Shown one piece after another: positions 1-8,339 of a stretch of 64,000 nucleotides of DNA. The notes beneath the pieces are model-generated. The model was given only the letters and a program-made list of their open reading frames with translations, was not told the origin of the DNA and did no database searches. Both the position numbers and the translations under genes were made by a program. This DNA comes from RPQJ01 sp052035645 (GTDB lineage: Bacteria; Pseudomonadota; Gammaproteobacteria; Steroidobacterales; Steroidobacteraceae): assembly GCA_052035645.1 (NCBI GenBank), contig JBPOHK010000017.1, positions 14,791-78,790 of the forward strand, written 5' to 3'. Every line of letters begins with the position of its first letter. Positions within the stretch are counted from its first letter, which is position 1.

Positions 1-3000
1 GTCGTCGCCTCGCACGAGGCGGCGCAGATGCTCGGCTACGTCGCGCGCGGCGACACCACCGTGGCGGACGCCTACCTCTCCCCGGTGCTGCTGCGCTACG
101 TCCGCGGCTTCCAGCGCGAGCTGGCCGCGAGGTTCGGCGAGGTGCCGCTGCTGCTGATGCAGTCGAACGGCGGGCTCGTCGACGTCGCCGGCCTGCGCGG
201 GGTGAACGGCGTGCTGTCGGGGCCGGCCGGCGGCGTGGTCGGCATGGTGGCCGCGGGCACCGCGGACGCGCCCCGGCGCCTGGTCGGCTTCGACATGGGC
301 GGCACCTCGACCGACGTGAGCCTGTACACCGGCGAATTGCCGCGCCGCTTCGTGGCGGAGATCGACGGCGTGCGCCTGCAGGCGCCGATGATGGACATCC
401 AGACGATCGCGGCCGGCGGCGGCTCCATCGTCCGCTACGCGGACGGCCGCCTGCAGGTGGGCCCGGATTCGGCGGGCGCCGACCCCGGCCCGGCGTGCTA
501 CCGGCGCGGCGGCCCGGCCACGCTGACCGACTGCAACGTCGTGCTCGGCCGCATCGCCGTCGAGCGCTTCCCGCGCGTGTTCGGACCCGGCGGCGACCAG
601 CCCGTCGATCCCGCGGCCGCCCGTGCGCGCCTGGCGGAGATCGTGGCCCGGGCGCGCGCCGAAGGCGCCGACTTCACCGTCGAGTCGCTGGCGGAGGCGT
701 TCGTCCAGGTCGGCGTGTCGCGCATGGCGAATGCCGTGCGCGAGCTGACGCTGCAGCACGGGCAGGACGCGGGACAGTTCACCCTGGTCAGCTTCGGCGG
801 CGCGGCCGGCCAGCACGCCTGCGCCGTGGCCGAGTCGCTCGGCGTGCGCGAGATCCTGCTGCACCCGCTGGCCGGCGTGCTCTCGGCCTACGGCATCGCG
901 CTCGCGGGCCGGCGCGCGATCCGTCGCCGCACCGCGGAGGTCGCGCTCGACGAGCCGGGCCACGCGCTGTGCGCCGACGGACTGCGCGAGCTCGCCGGGC
1001 TGGCGCGCAACGAGCTGCGCCGCCAGCGCGTCGCCGATGCCGCCTGCACGACGCGCCTCGTCGCGCACGTGCGCCTGGCCGGCTCCGACACCGCCCTCGA
1101 GCTGCCCTGGCAGCCGTTGCCGGAACTGCGCCGCGCGTTCGCGGCCGCGCACGCGCGTCTGTACGGCTTCGAGCCGGAGTCGCCGGCACTGGTCGTCGGC
1201 GCGCTCACGGCCGAGGCGGTCGAGTCGGTCGCGAATGCCGCGACGCCGGCCGCGGCGGCGGCCGAAGACGGGCCCGCGCAGACGGCCCCGGTGCGGCACG
1301 ACGGCCGCTGCGGGCCGGTGCCGCTGCTCACGCGCGCCGCCCTGCGCGCCGGCCAGCGCGTGGACGGACCGACGCTGCTCGCCGAGGACGGCGCGACGAG
1401 CTGGATCGCGCCGGGCTGGCGCGGCGAGGTGCTCGCCGACGGCGCCCTGCTGCTGCGGCACGCCGGCCGCCGCGAAGCCGGACCGGAGCGGAGCGGGACC
1501 GCGCCCGACCCGATGCGCCTCGAGGTGTTCAACGGCCTGTTCATGCACGTCGCCGAGCAGATGGGCGCGGTGCTGCGCCAGACGGCGAGCTCGGTGAACA
1601 TCAAGGAGCGGCTCGACTTCTCCTGCGCGCTGTTCGACGGCGACGCGGGCCTGGTCGCGAACGCGCCGCACATGCCCGTGCACCTCGGCTCGATGGGTGC
1701 GAGCGTCGCGGCGGTGATCGCCGCGCACAGCCGCGACCTGCAGCCCGGCGACGCGTACCTCGTCAACTCGCCGTACGACGGCGGCACGCACCTGCCGGAC
1801 ATGACCGTCGTATCCCCGGTGTTCGCGCCCGACGGCGAGCGCATCGACTTCTTCGTGGCCTCGCGCGCGCACCACGCGGACGTCGGCGGCATCACGCCCG
1901 GCTCCATGCCGCCCGGCAGCCGCGACATCCGCGAGGAAGGTGCACTCGTCGCGCCGACGCGCATCGTCCGGGCCGGCCGGCTCGACGAGGCCGGCGTACG
2001 CGAGCTGCTGCTCGCCGGACCGCACCCGGCGCGCAACGTCGCGCAGAACCTCGCGGACCTGCGCGCCCAGCTCGCGGCGAACGCCCGCGGCGCGCGCGAA
2101 CTCGGCCGGGCCGCGGACGAGCACGGCCGCGCCACCGTGCTCGCCTACATGGCCCACGTCCAGGACAACGCCGAAGCCTGCATGCGCCGCGCGATCCGCC
2201 GCCTGCGCCCGGGCCGCTTCCGCTACGAGATGGACGACGGGCAGGCGATCGAGGTCCGCGTCGACGTCGAGGCGGACGCGGGCCGCGCGACCGTCGATTT
2301 CACCGGCACGTCGGCGCAGCGCGACAACAACTTCAACGCACCGCGCGCGGTGACCGTCGCGGCCGTGCTGTACGTGTTCCGCACGCTGATCGACGAGCCG
2401 ATCCCGCTCAACGCCGGCTGCCTGCGCCCGCTCACGATCGTCGTGCCGCCCGGCTCGATGCTCGACCCGGCGTTTCCCGCCGCGGTGGTCGCGGGCAACG
2501 TCGAGACCTCGCAGTGCATCGTCGACGCCCTGTACGGGGCGCTCGGCCTGCAGGCGGCCTCGCAGGGCACGATGAACAATTTCACCTTCGGCAACGATCG
2601 CTACCAGTACTACGAGACCATCGCGGGCGGCGCGGGCGCGGGTCCCGGCTACGACGGCGCGAGCGGCGTGCAGACGCACATGACCAACTCGCGCCTGACC
2701 GACCCCGAGGTGCTGGAGAACCGCTATCCGGTGCTGCTGCGCGAGTTCGCGCTGCGCGCGGGCTCGGGCGGCGCCGGCCGGCACCGCGGCGGCGACGGCG
2801 TGCTGCGACGGATCGAGTTCCGCGAGCCGATGACGGTGGCGATCCTCGCCAACCACCGGCGCATCGCGCCGTTCGGTCTCGAAGGCGGGGCGGCCGGCCG
2901 GCCGGGGATCAACCGCTGGCTGCGCGCCGACGGACGCTCACAGACCCTGGCGGCGACCGTACGGCTCGACGTCGGCGCCGCCGACCAGGTCGAGATCGCC

Positions 3001-3048
3001 ACGCCCGGCGGCGGCGGCTTCGGCCAGGGCGAAGCGCTCGCCGAGTGA
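1..3048 (+). CDS. Fused hydantoinase A/B (5-oxoprolinase-type) protein, 5'-truncated by window edge
   Basis: The reading frame is open from base 1; the first in-window ATG (28) is internal. The family hydrolyses cyclic amides such as 5-oxoproline or hydantoins with ATP. The HyuA part (to about residue 480 counted from base 28) carries the ASKHA-type motif FDMGGTSTD. The HyuB part starts near PDPMRLEVFNGLFMHVAEQM and contains NSPYDGGTHLPD, HHADVGGITPG and a glycine-rich C-terminus (GGGGFGQG). A and B halves on one chain resemble eukaryotic-type 5-oxoprolinase (about 1250 residues), so roughly 200 N-terminal residues should lie upstream. Substrate (5-oxoproline, hydantoin or acetone-type) cannot be fixed from sequence. 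The last 111 bp overlap a convergent gene. Confidence 0.9.
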   Translation, partial: VVASHEAAQMLGYVARGDTTVADAYLSPVLLRYVRGFQRELAARFGEVPLLLMQSNGGLVDVAGLRGVNGVLSGPAGGVVGMVAAGTADAPRRLVGFDMGGTSTDVSLYTGELPRRFVAEIDGVRLQAPMMDIQTIAAGGGSIVRYADGRLQVGPDSAGADPGPACYRRGGPATLTDCNVVLGRIAVERFPRVFGPGGDQPVDPAAARARLAEIVARARAEGADFTVESLAEAFVQVGVSRMANAVRELTLQHGQDAGQFTLVSFGGAAGQHACAVAESLGVREILLHPLAGVLSAYGIALAGRRAIRRRTAEVALDEPGHALCADGLRELAGLARNELRRQRVADAACTTRLVAHVRLAGSDTALELPWQPLPELRRAFAAAHARLYGFEPESPALVVGALTAEAVESVANAATPAAAAAEDGPAQTAPVRHDGRCGPVPLLTRAALRAGQRVDGPTLLAEDGATSWIAPGWRGEVLADGALLLRHAGRREAGPERSGTAPDPMRLEVFNGLFMHVAEQMGAVLRQTASSVNIKERLDFSCALFDGDAGLVANAPHMPVHLGSMGASVAAVIAAHSRDLQPGDAYLVNSPYDGGTHLPDMTVVSPVFAPDGERIDFFVASRAHHADVGGITPGSMPPGSRDIREEGALVAPTRIVRAGRLDEAGVRELLLAGPHPARNVAQNLADLRAQLAANARGARELGRAADEHGRATVLAYMAHVQDNAEACMRRAIRRLRPGRFRYEMDDGQAIEVRVDVEADAGRATVDFTGTSAQRDNNFNAPRAVTVAAVLYVFRTLIDEPIPLNAGCLRPLTIVVPPGSMLDPAFPAAVVAGNVETSQCIVDALYGALGLQAASQGTMNNFTFGNDRYQYYETIAGGAGAGPGYDGASGVQTHMTNSRLTDPEVLENRYPVLLREFALRAGSGGAGRHRGGDGVLRRIEFREPMTVAILANHRRIAPFGLEGGAAGRPGINRWLRADGRSQTLAATVRLDVGAADQVEIATPGGGGFGQGEALAE

Positions 3049-4746
3049 GTCGGCGGACGGCTCGCCGCGGCCGAACAGGTGCTGCGCCAGGGTGCGGCGC
3101 CGCTGGGTGTCCTCGAGCGCGGGGCGGGGCTGCGTATCGTCGAGCGCATCCTCGATGACCGGCTCGGCCACCGACATCGCCGTGCCGGCCGGCAGCCGGT
3201 TCGAGCGCACGGGCCGCACGCTGCTGCCGTCGGGACGGTGCGTGATCATGAACGACTGGAACTCGTCCGGCCGCTGCGTGCGCAGCGACACCAGCAGGTT
3301 CACGCGGCCGGTCTCGAGATCCTCGATCGAGTGCAGGCGCTCGTCGCAGACCACCGCGCAGGCCTCGCCGCCGGCGAGCCCGAACAGCCCGGTGGTCGCG
3401 AGCGGCTGCAGGAACGCGCGCACCTGCCGCTCCAGGCGCGCCCAGGTGCCCGGGTCGCGACCCTCGAAGCGGGCCCAGCGCGTGCCGAGCTCGATGCTGT
3501 TGACGATCAGCAACTGGCGGCGGCGCGCCGTCAGCCACTGGCTGTCCGGCCCGACGCCGGAGCCGGCCGCGAGCGTGCGCAGCGGCACCGCGCGCCGCTC
3601 GCTTGAACGCAGCGCCTGCAGCGGATTGATGCCGTGCGAGACGAGCCGGGTCCGCTCGAGGTCGCCGAGCTGGCGGGCCGGCCGCAGGCCCGGCCGCAGC
3701 AGCACTTCCTCGTCGGGGCCGGCGCACCACAGCGGACGGTGCACGTCCATGCGCGCTAGCGCGCCGGCCACGGCCCCGCCGTTCGGGAAGGTCTCGTAGC
3801 GGCCGCGCAGCCGGTCGAAGGCGAGCACGCGCGGGAAGCACATCAGCGCGTTCTCCGAGTGGAACGCCATCTCGCGCAGCCCGCGCAGCGCCTCGTCGGT
3901 GCCGTCCCAGGCCGCCGGCGGGTCGACGACCAGCATCATCCGCCGCTCGCGGCAGAACTGCGACGCGGCGAGCAGCACGCTCGGACCGACGTCGCGGTCG
4001 CGGGTCGGCGGCGGGACGTAGAGGAAGTGCGCGGTCTCGACGCCGCGCAGCGCGAACAGCCCGGTGCCGCGCGCGGGCGAGCCGATCAGGTCGTAGTCGG
4101 TGAGCGGCGCGCCGTCGTCGCCGTCCGGGTTCGAGTCGACGTAGCCGATCGGGTGACGCGCGCCGGCGCGGAAGGTGCGGTCGGGGCGCTGCGCCGGCGC
4201 CTCGCCGCGCATGCGCACCAGCATCGACTCCTGCAGCGCCGTGGCGACGTAGCGGGTCGAGCCGGGCGCGATCGAGATGCGGCGGAAGATCTCCTGGTCC
4301 TCGATGTGCTCGGACCCGATCGCGCGCACGCGCTGCACGACGAGGTTGAAGCGGTCGTCCTCAGCGGGCCCGATGTTGTCGTAGTCCACCGAGGCGCGCA
4401 GCACCTCGCGCGAACCCGGGCTCAGGGCCTCGAGCGTGAGCGCCTGGCCGGCGCAGGGGATCGAGAGGGTGGCCGGCGCACCGCCGTTGACGACGCGCAC
4501 GACGACGGCCTCGCGGCCGCCGTTCTCGAAGAACTGCTCGACGGCGTAGGACAGCGGGCTCGGCTGCCACAGCCCGCCGAACACCTGCTGGTAGTCCGCG
4601 AAGCTGCGCAGCGTGACGGGACGGGCGACGGGACCGCGCAGCGTGCGTCCGACGAACGCCGTGACCGCCGTCGGCAGGCAGCCGATGGCGTGGTCGGAAC
4701 CGGCTCCCTCGATGACGTCGATCCCGTTGAGGTTCAATTCAGACAA
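2938..4746 (-). CDS. Orphan contractile-tail sheath-like protein
   Basis: 602 codons. The N-terminal stretch TAVTAFVGRTLRGPVARPVT followed by SFADYQQVFGG and YAVEQFFENGG is characteristic of phage/tailocin/injection-system sheath proteins. The C-terminal part (RQVRAFLQPL, then GEACAVVCDE, DLETGRVNLLVSL, RPDEFQSFMITH) matches the conserved sheath C-domain that forms the handshake between subunits. Family members polymerise around a tail tube and contract. No tube, baseplate, spike, AAA ATPase or terminator gene is adjacent. The start is TTG at 4746; no ATG or GTG lies nearby, and a second TTG is at 4737. About 90 residues follow the conserved domain, and the last 37 codons are antisense to the hydantoinase gene. 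Family assignment is strong; biological role unknown. Confidence 0.8.
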   Translation of the reverse strand: MSELNLNGIDVIEGAGSDHAIGCLPTAVTAFVGRTLRGPVARPVTLRSFADYQQVFGGLWQPSPLSYAVEQFFENGGREAVVVRVVNGGAPATLSIPCAGQALTLEALSPGSREVLRASVDYDNIGPAEDDRFNLVVQRVRAIGSEHIEDQEIFRRISIAPGSTRYVATALQESMLVRMRGEAPAQRPDRTFRAGARHPIGYVDSNPDGDDGAPLTDYDLIGSPARGTGLFALRGVETAHFLYVPPPTRDRDVGPSVLLAASQFCRERRMMLVVDPPAAWDGTDEALRGLREMAFHSENALMCFPRVLAFDRLRGRYETFPNGGAVAGALARMDVHRPLWCAGPDEEVLLRPGLRPARQLGDLERTRLVSHGINPLQALRSSERRAVPLRTLAAGSGVGPDSQWLTARRRQLLIVNSIELGTRWARFEGRDPGTWARLERQVRAFLQPLATTGLFGLAGGEACAVVCDERLHSIEDLETGRVNLLVSLRTQRPDEFQSFMITHRPDGSSVRPVRSNRLPAGTAMSVAEPVIEDALDDTQPRPALEDTQRRRTLAQHLFGRGEPSADSLGERFALAEAAAAGRGDLDLVGGADVEPYGRRQGL

Positions 4747-4882
4747 TCGCGCGCCCTGTCGCCGCGTTCGCCGGCGGCGCCCACCTTATCACAACTCGAC
4801 GGGACGGCCGCGGCGGGCGGCGCGCGCGAAGGGCCGGCGCGGCCCGGCCACGGACCGCGCACGGCCGCACGCGATGACGCGC

Positions 4883-6046
4883 TCAGGGCTGCGCGGCGCT
4901 GGCCACCGGCTGCTGCGCGGAGCGCGCGACCGGCACGGGGTTGTCGGTGCCGTCCCAGTTCGCGCCCGCGGGGATGCGGTTCTCGACCTTGCGCGCGCCG
5001 GCGAGGTACGCGTCGAACGTCAGGCCCGGCCGCGACACCGGCACCGCGACGCCTCGCGCGTCGTTCACGACCTGCTCCGCCAGCGCCCAGTCCGCCGTGG
5101 CCGCGTGCGGCTTGAGCGCCTGGGCCATCTTGCTCGACACGGTCTTGTCGAAGCGCTGGCCCTTGGCCGCCTTCTTCGCCTCGGGGTGCTCCTCGTGCGG
5201 CGGATACGACTGCACGTACAGGCTGTCGCCGTGCCACCGGTACACGAGCGGCTGGTTGACCACGGTGACCTTCGTGCCGATCGGGATCTGCTCGAACAGC
5301 ACGGCGATGTCCTCGGGATACAGGCGGATGCAACCGTGGCTCGCGCGCATGCCGACACCCGCCGGCTTGTTCGTCCCGTGCATCAGGTAGCTCGGCCAGC
5401 CCAGGTTCATCGCAAACGCGCCGAGCGGGTTGTCGGGCCCGGCCGGCACGGTCGGCGGCAGGATGTCGCCCTCGGCCGCGTGCTCCTTGCGCACGGAGGC
5501 CGGCGGCGTCCACACCGGATCCTTGCGCTTCGACACGATCTTCGTGTTGCCGGTCGGCGTCGCCCAGCCGACCATGCCGATGCCGATCGGGTAAGTGACG
5601 ACCGTGCGCGGCTGGCCCTTCTCGGCCTTCGGGAAATAGAACAGGCGCAGCGCCGCGAGGTTGACGACCACGCCTTCGGGCGCCGCGTCCGGCAGCACGA
5701 ACTGCGTGGGCAGGACGATGCGCGTGCCCTCGCCGGGCAGCCACGGATCGACGCCCGGGTTCGCGTTCACCACCTCGTCCCAGCCGAGGTTGAAGCGGCG
5801 GGCGATGTCGGCCAGCGTGTCCTCCTGCCGGGAGTACGTGACCTGCAGTTCGCCGACCACGCCGGTGGTCTTCGGGTCGAACGGGAAGGTGTGCGTCGCG
5901 AGCGGCTCGGCGAACTGCGGCTTTGGCGGGGGCGGGGGCGGCGGCTCGGGCTGCGGCTGGAACAGGGTGCAGCCGCCGAGCGCCAGCAGCGTGAGCGCGC
6001 TCGCGGCGCGCACCGTGGATCCCCATCGCACAAGCTTCGACTGCAT
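4883..6046 (-). CDS. LysM-type L,D-transpeptidase lipoprotein (ErfK/YbiS/YcfS/YnhG family)
   Basis: Periplasmic enzyme family that cross-links peptidoglycan or attaches lipoprotein to it through L,D-transpeptidation. The start is ATG 6046, with GGAGGAAC seven bases upstream, so the longer open frame is rejected. The N-terminus is a lipoprotein signal ending LLALGGC, followed by a proline-rich spacer (PPPPPPPK). A LysM-like segment (DTLADIARRFNLGWDEVVNANPG) precedes the YkuD domain. The catalytic motif SHGCIRL is present, with Cys at about residue 239 and His at 237. 387 residues, slightly longer than E. coli YbiS because of a C-terminal tail (about residues 300-387). It follows the LemA/TPM genes on the same strand after a 40-bp gap and is probably co-transcribed. 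Confidence 0.92.
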   Translation of the reverse strand: MQSKLVRWGSTVRAASALTLLALGGCTLFQPQPEPPPPPPPKPQFAEPLATHTFPFDPKTTGVVGELQVTYSRQEDTLADIARRFNLGWDEVVNANPGVDPWLPGEGTRIVLPTQFVLPDAAPEGVVVNLAALRLFYFPKAEKGQPRTVVTYPIGIGMVGWATPTGNTKIVSKRKDPVWTPPASVRKEHAAEGDILPPTVPAGPDNPLGAFAMNLGWPSYLMHGTNKPAGVGMRASHGCIRLYPEDIAVLFEQIPIGTKVTVVNQPLVYRWHGDSLYVQSYPPHEEHPEAKKAAKGQRFDKTVSSKMAQALKPHAATADWALAEQVVNDARGVAVPVSRPGLTFDAYLAGARKVENRIPAGANWDGTDNPVPVARSAQQPVASAAQP

Positions 6047-6086
6047 CGATCCCGTTCCTCCGTCGATCCCCGGCGACCCGCCGGGC

Positions 6087-6590
6087 TCAGAGCACGGCGG
6101 GCCGGTTCGGCAATTCGTTCTCGTCGCGGCCGTCGGGCGACGGCGGAAAGTGCCGCGCGACGATCTCGCCGACCTGTCGCACGCCCTCGAGCGCCCCGCC
6201 CTCGTAGTCGCCGGCGCGGAAGCGCTGCTCCATCGCGCGGCAGATCCCGGCCCATTCCTCGTTCGTGACGCGCGAGTTGTACCCGCGATCGGCCACGATT
6301 TCCACGTCCCGGTCGGCCAGCAGGACGTAGACCAGCACGCCGTTGTTGGCGGCCGTGTCCCAGACACCGAGGCCGGCAAAGACCTCCAGGGCCCGCGCCC
6401 TGGGCGACTTGCCCCGGCGCACGTCGGCCGGCTCGAGGGCCCCTTCTAGCGCAAAGCGGATCTCTGCGCCATGCCGGCGCTCGGAGTCGCCGATCGCCGC
6501 CTCGATCGCAGCGAGCGTGTGCGGCGGGAAGGCCCGCTCACGCGCCGCGCGCGTCGCGAACAGGTGCCGGAAGAAGCGCGACCAGTCCAT
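6087..6590 (-). CDS. TPM-domain protein, short form
   Basis: 167 residues. It contains the TPM fold seen in the second half of LemA-TPM clusters: AAIGDSERRHGAEIRFALEG, GVWDTAANNGVLVYVLLADR, VEIVADRGYN. There is no clear signal peptide, and glycine-rich tail and membrane anchor are absent, unlike the upstream paralogue. ATG 6590 is preceded by GGGAGG at 6608-6603; ATG 6602 would instead overlap the upstream stop codon. The tight spacing suggests translational coupling. Function is not established for this short form; TPM proteins are implicated in membrane or photosystem repair and phosphatase-like activity. Confidence 0.85.
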   Translation of the reverse strand: MDWSRFFRHLFATRAARERAFPPHTLAAIEAAIGDSERRHGAEIRFALEGALEPADVRRGKSPRARALEVFAGLGVWDTAANNGVLVYVLLADRDVEIVADRGYNSRVTNEEWAGICRAMEQRFRAGDYEGGALEGVRQVGEIVARHFPPSPDGRDENELPNRPAVL

Positions 6591-6595
6591 GCCGC

Positions 6596-7528
6596 TCACC
6601 ATCCTCCCGAGGCGCCGCCGCCCCCGAAGCCACCGCCGCCGCCGCTGAAGCCGCCACCGCCGCCGAAGCCTCCGCCGAAGCCACCGCCGAAGCCGCCGGA
6701 GTGGCCCCAGCCGCCCCCGTGGCGCCGGCTCGCCCAGCCGCCACCCCCGCCGCCGCCGGGCGGGCCGAGGCCGCCGAGCAGCGCCGCAAGGAAGGCGATG
6801 AAGCCCGCGCCCAGCGCGATCCCCAGGATGCCGATCAGCAGCCAGGTCAGTCCGCCGACGATGCCGCCCGTGGCGAGGGCCCCGCCGACCCGCCCGAACA
6901 TCCTGCGCAGCACGCTCATGCCCACGAAGGCCGCGATGAGCAGGAACGGCAGCAGCTGGAACAGGCCGGGCACGTCGACGGACGGCGGGCTGAGTTCCGG
7001 TTCGGGCAACGGCTCGCCCTCGATCACCCGCAGGATGCGGTCGACGCCGGTGGCGATGCCGCCGTAGTAGTCGCCCCGCTTGAACTGCGGGACGATGTCT
7101 TCCTGGATGATGCGGCTGGCCGTCGCGTCCGTGAGCGCGCCTTCGAGCCCGTAGCCGACCTCGATGCGCACGCGCCGGTCCTCTAGCGCGACGATCAGCA
7201 GCACGCCGTCGTCGACCTTCGCGCGTCCCAGCTTCCACTGCTCGACGACGCGGATGCCGTACTGCTCGATTTCCTCCGGCCGGGTCGTCGCCACGACCAG
7301 CACGGCGACCTGGCTGCCCTTCGCGGCGGCGAAGGCACGCAGCTTGGCGTCGAGCGCAGCGACCTGGTCGGGCGCCAGCGTGCCGGTGGTGTCCGTCACG
7401 GGCGCCGAAAGGTCCGGGATCGCCTGCAGCGGCTGTGCGTGCGCCGGCGCGAGCAGCAGCAGCGCGGCCGCCGCGAGCGCGGCCGACGCCGCGCCGCGCA
7501 GACGCTGGAGCATGGACCGGGGTGTCAC
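6596..7528 (-). CDS. TPM-domain membrane protein with Gly-rich tail (YgcG-like)
   Basis: 310 residues. A signal peptide (AALLLLAPAHAQ) leads to a periplasmic TPM domain (VTDTTGTLAPDQVAALDAKL, DDGVLLIVALEDRRVRIEVG, YGLEGALTD). Next come two or three hydrophobic segments around residues 190-260, and a C-terminal tail made almost only of Gly, Phe, Ser and Trp. This is the standard YgcG architecture. GTG 7528 is used here; ATG 7513 five codons in is equally plausible. It sits between LemA and the short TPM gene on one strand, a common pairing. The low-complexity tail makes other frames look open. Confidence 0.9.
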   Translation of the reverse strand: MTPRSMLQRLRGAASAALAAAALLLLAPAHAQPLQAIPDLSAPVTDTTGTLAPDQVAALDAKLRAFAAAKGSQVAVLVVATTRPEEIEQYGIRVVEQWKLGRAKVDDGVLLIVALEDRRVRIEVGYGLEGALTDATASRIIQEDIVPQFKRGDYYGGIATGVDRILRVIEGEPLPEPELSPPSVDVPGLFQLLPFLLIAAFVGMSVLRRMFGRVGGALATGGIVGGLTWLLIGILGIALGAGFIAFLAALLGGLGPPGGGGGGGWASRRHGGGWGHSGGFGGGFGGGFGGGGGFSGGGGGFGGGGASGGW

Positions 7529-7574
7529 GGGCGCTCGCCCGCCGGCGCGTCGCCGCGCCGGCCGGCCGTCCGGC

Positions 7575-8243
7575 TCACTGCAGGGCCGGGGCGTCCGCCG
7601 CGTCCTTCGGCGGCGGAGGCGGCACCTGCGCGTCCGTCATCGGGGTCACCGGCGCCTGTCCCGGCGGGTTGAAGTCCACCGTCGGCGGCCTGGCGACCGC
7701 GGCCTCGTTCTCCACCGTGAAGTTCGGCTTGACCGCGTAGCCGAACACCATCGCGGTGAGATTGACCGGGAACTTGCGCACCGTGACGTTGTAGTCGTTG
7801 ACCGCCTGGATGTAGCGGTTGCGCGCCACGGTGATGCGATTCTCGGTGCCCTCGAGCTGCGACTGCAGGGCGAGGAAGTTCTGGTCCGACTTGAGCTCGG
7901 GGTACTTCTCGACCACCACCATCAGCCGCGACAGCGCGCCCGACAGCTCGCCCTGGGCCGCCTGGAACTGGGCCAGCGAGCCGGCGTCGTTCGCATCGAC
8001 CTTGACCTGCGTCGCCTTGGCGCGCGCCTCGGTCACGCCGATCAGCACGGCCTGCTCCTGGGCGGCGAAGCCCTTCACGGTCGCCACCAGGTTCGGAATC
8101 AGGTCGGCCCGGCGCTGGTACTGGTTCACCACCTCGGACCAGGCGGCCTTGGTGGCCTCGTCCTGGACCTGGATCGTGTTGTAGCCGCAGGCGGACAGCA
8201 TCAGGCCGGCCGCGACGACCAGCAGCATCTTCAGGACACGCAT
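7575..8243 (-). CDS. lemA: LemA family lipoprotein
   Basis: 222 residues. ATG 8243 is preceded by GGAGAG at a good distance; an upstream ATG in the open frame lacks a ribosome site. The N-terminus is a lipoprotein signal (VVAAGLMLSACGYN). The body is the LemA helical domain with YQRRADLIPNLVATVKGFA, VTEARAKAT and FPVNLTAMVFGY. The C-terminus is proline-rich (VPPPPPKDA). LemA proteins are membrane-anchored helical bundles whose molecular role is unsettled. The gene leads the run lemA - TPM - short TPM - L,D-transpeptidase, which suggests an envelope function. Confidence 0.93.
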   Translation of the reverse strand: MRVLKMLLVVAAGLMLSACGYNTIQVQDEATKAAWSEVVNQYQRRADLIPNLVATVKGFAAQEQAVLIGVTEARAKATQVKVDANDAGSLAQFQAAQGELSGALSRLMVVVEKYPELKSDQNFLALQSQLEGTENRITVARNRYIQAVNDYNVTVRKFPVNLTAMVFGYAVKPNFTVENEAAVARPPTVDFNPPGQAPVTPMTDAQVPPPPPKDAADAPALQ

Positions 8244-8339
8244 CGCAGTCTCTCCTTCGACCTTCGGTCGCTTCCCGTTACCGCGCAATGTAGGGGCGGG
8301 GCGCAGAAATCTCCAGACCCCCGCGCCCGCCCCCCGCCG

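Noticed and set aside
2900..3100. Frameshift at the end of the hydantoinase gene
   Set aside because: The frame reads through to a conserved glycine-rich C-terminus and a normal TGA at 3046-3048.
6600..6800. Tandem GGC/CCG repeats resembling a repeat array
   Set aside because: They are the coding sequence of the glycine-rich tail of the TPM protein, not a separate repeat.
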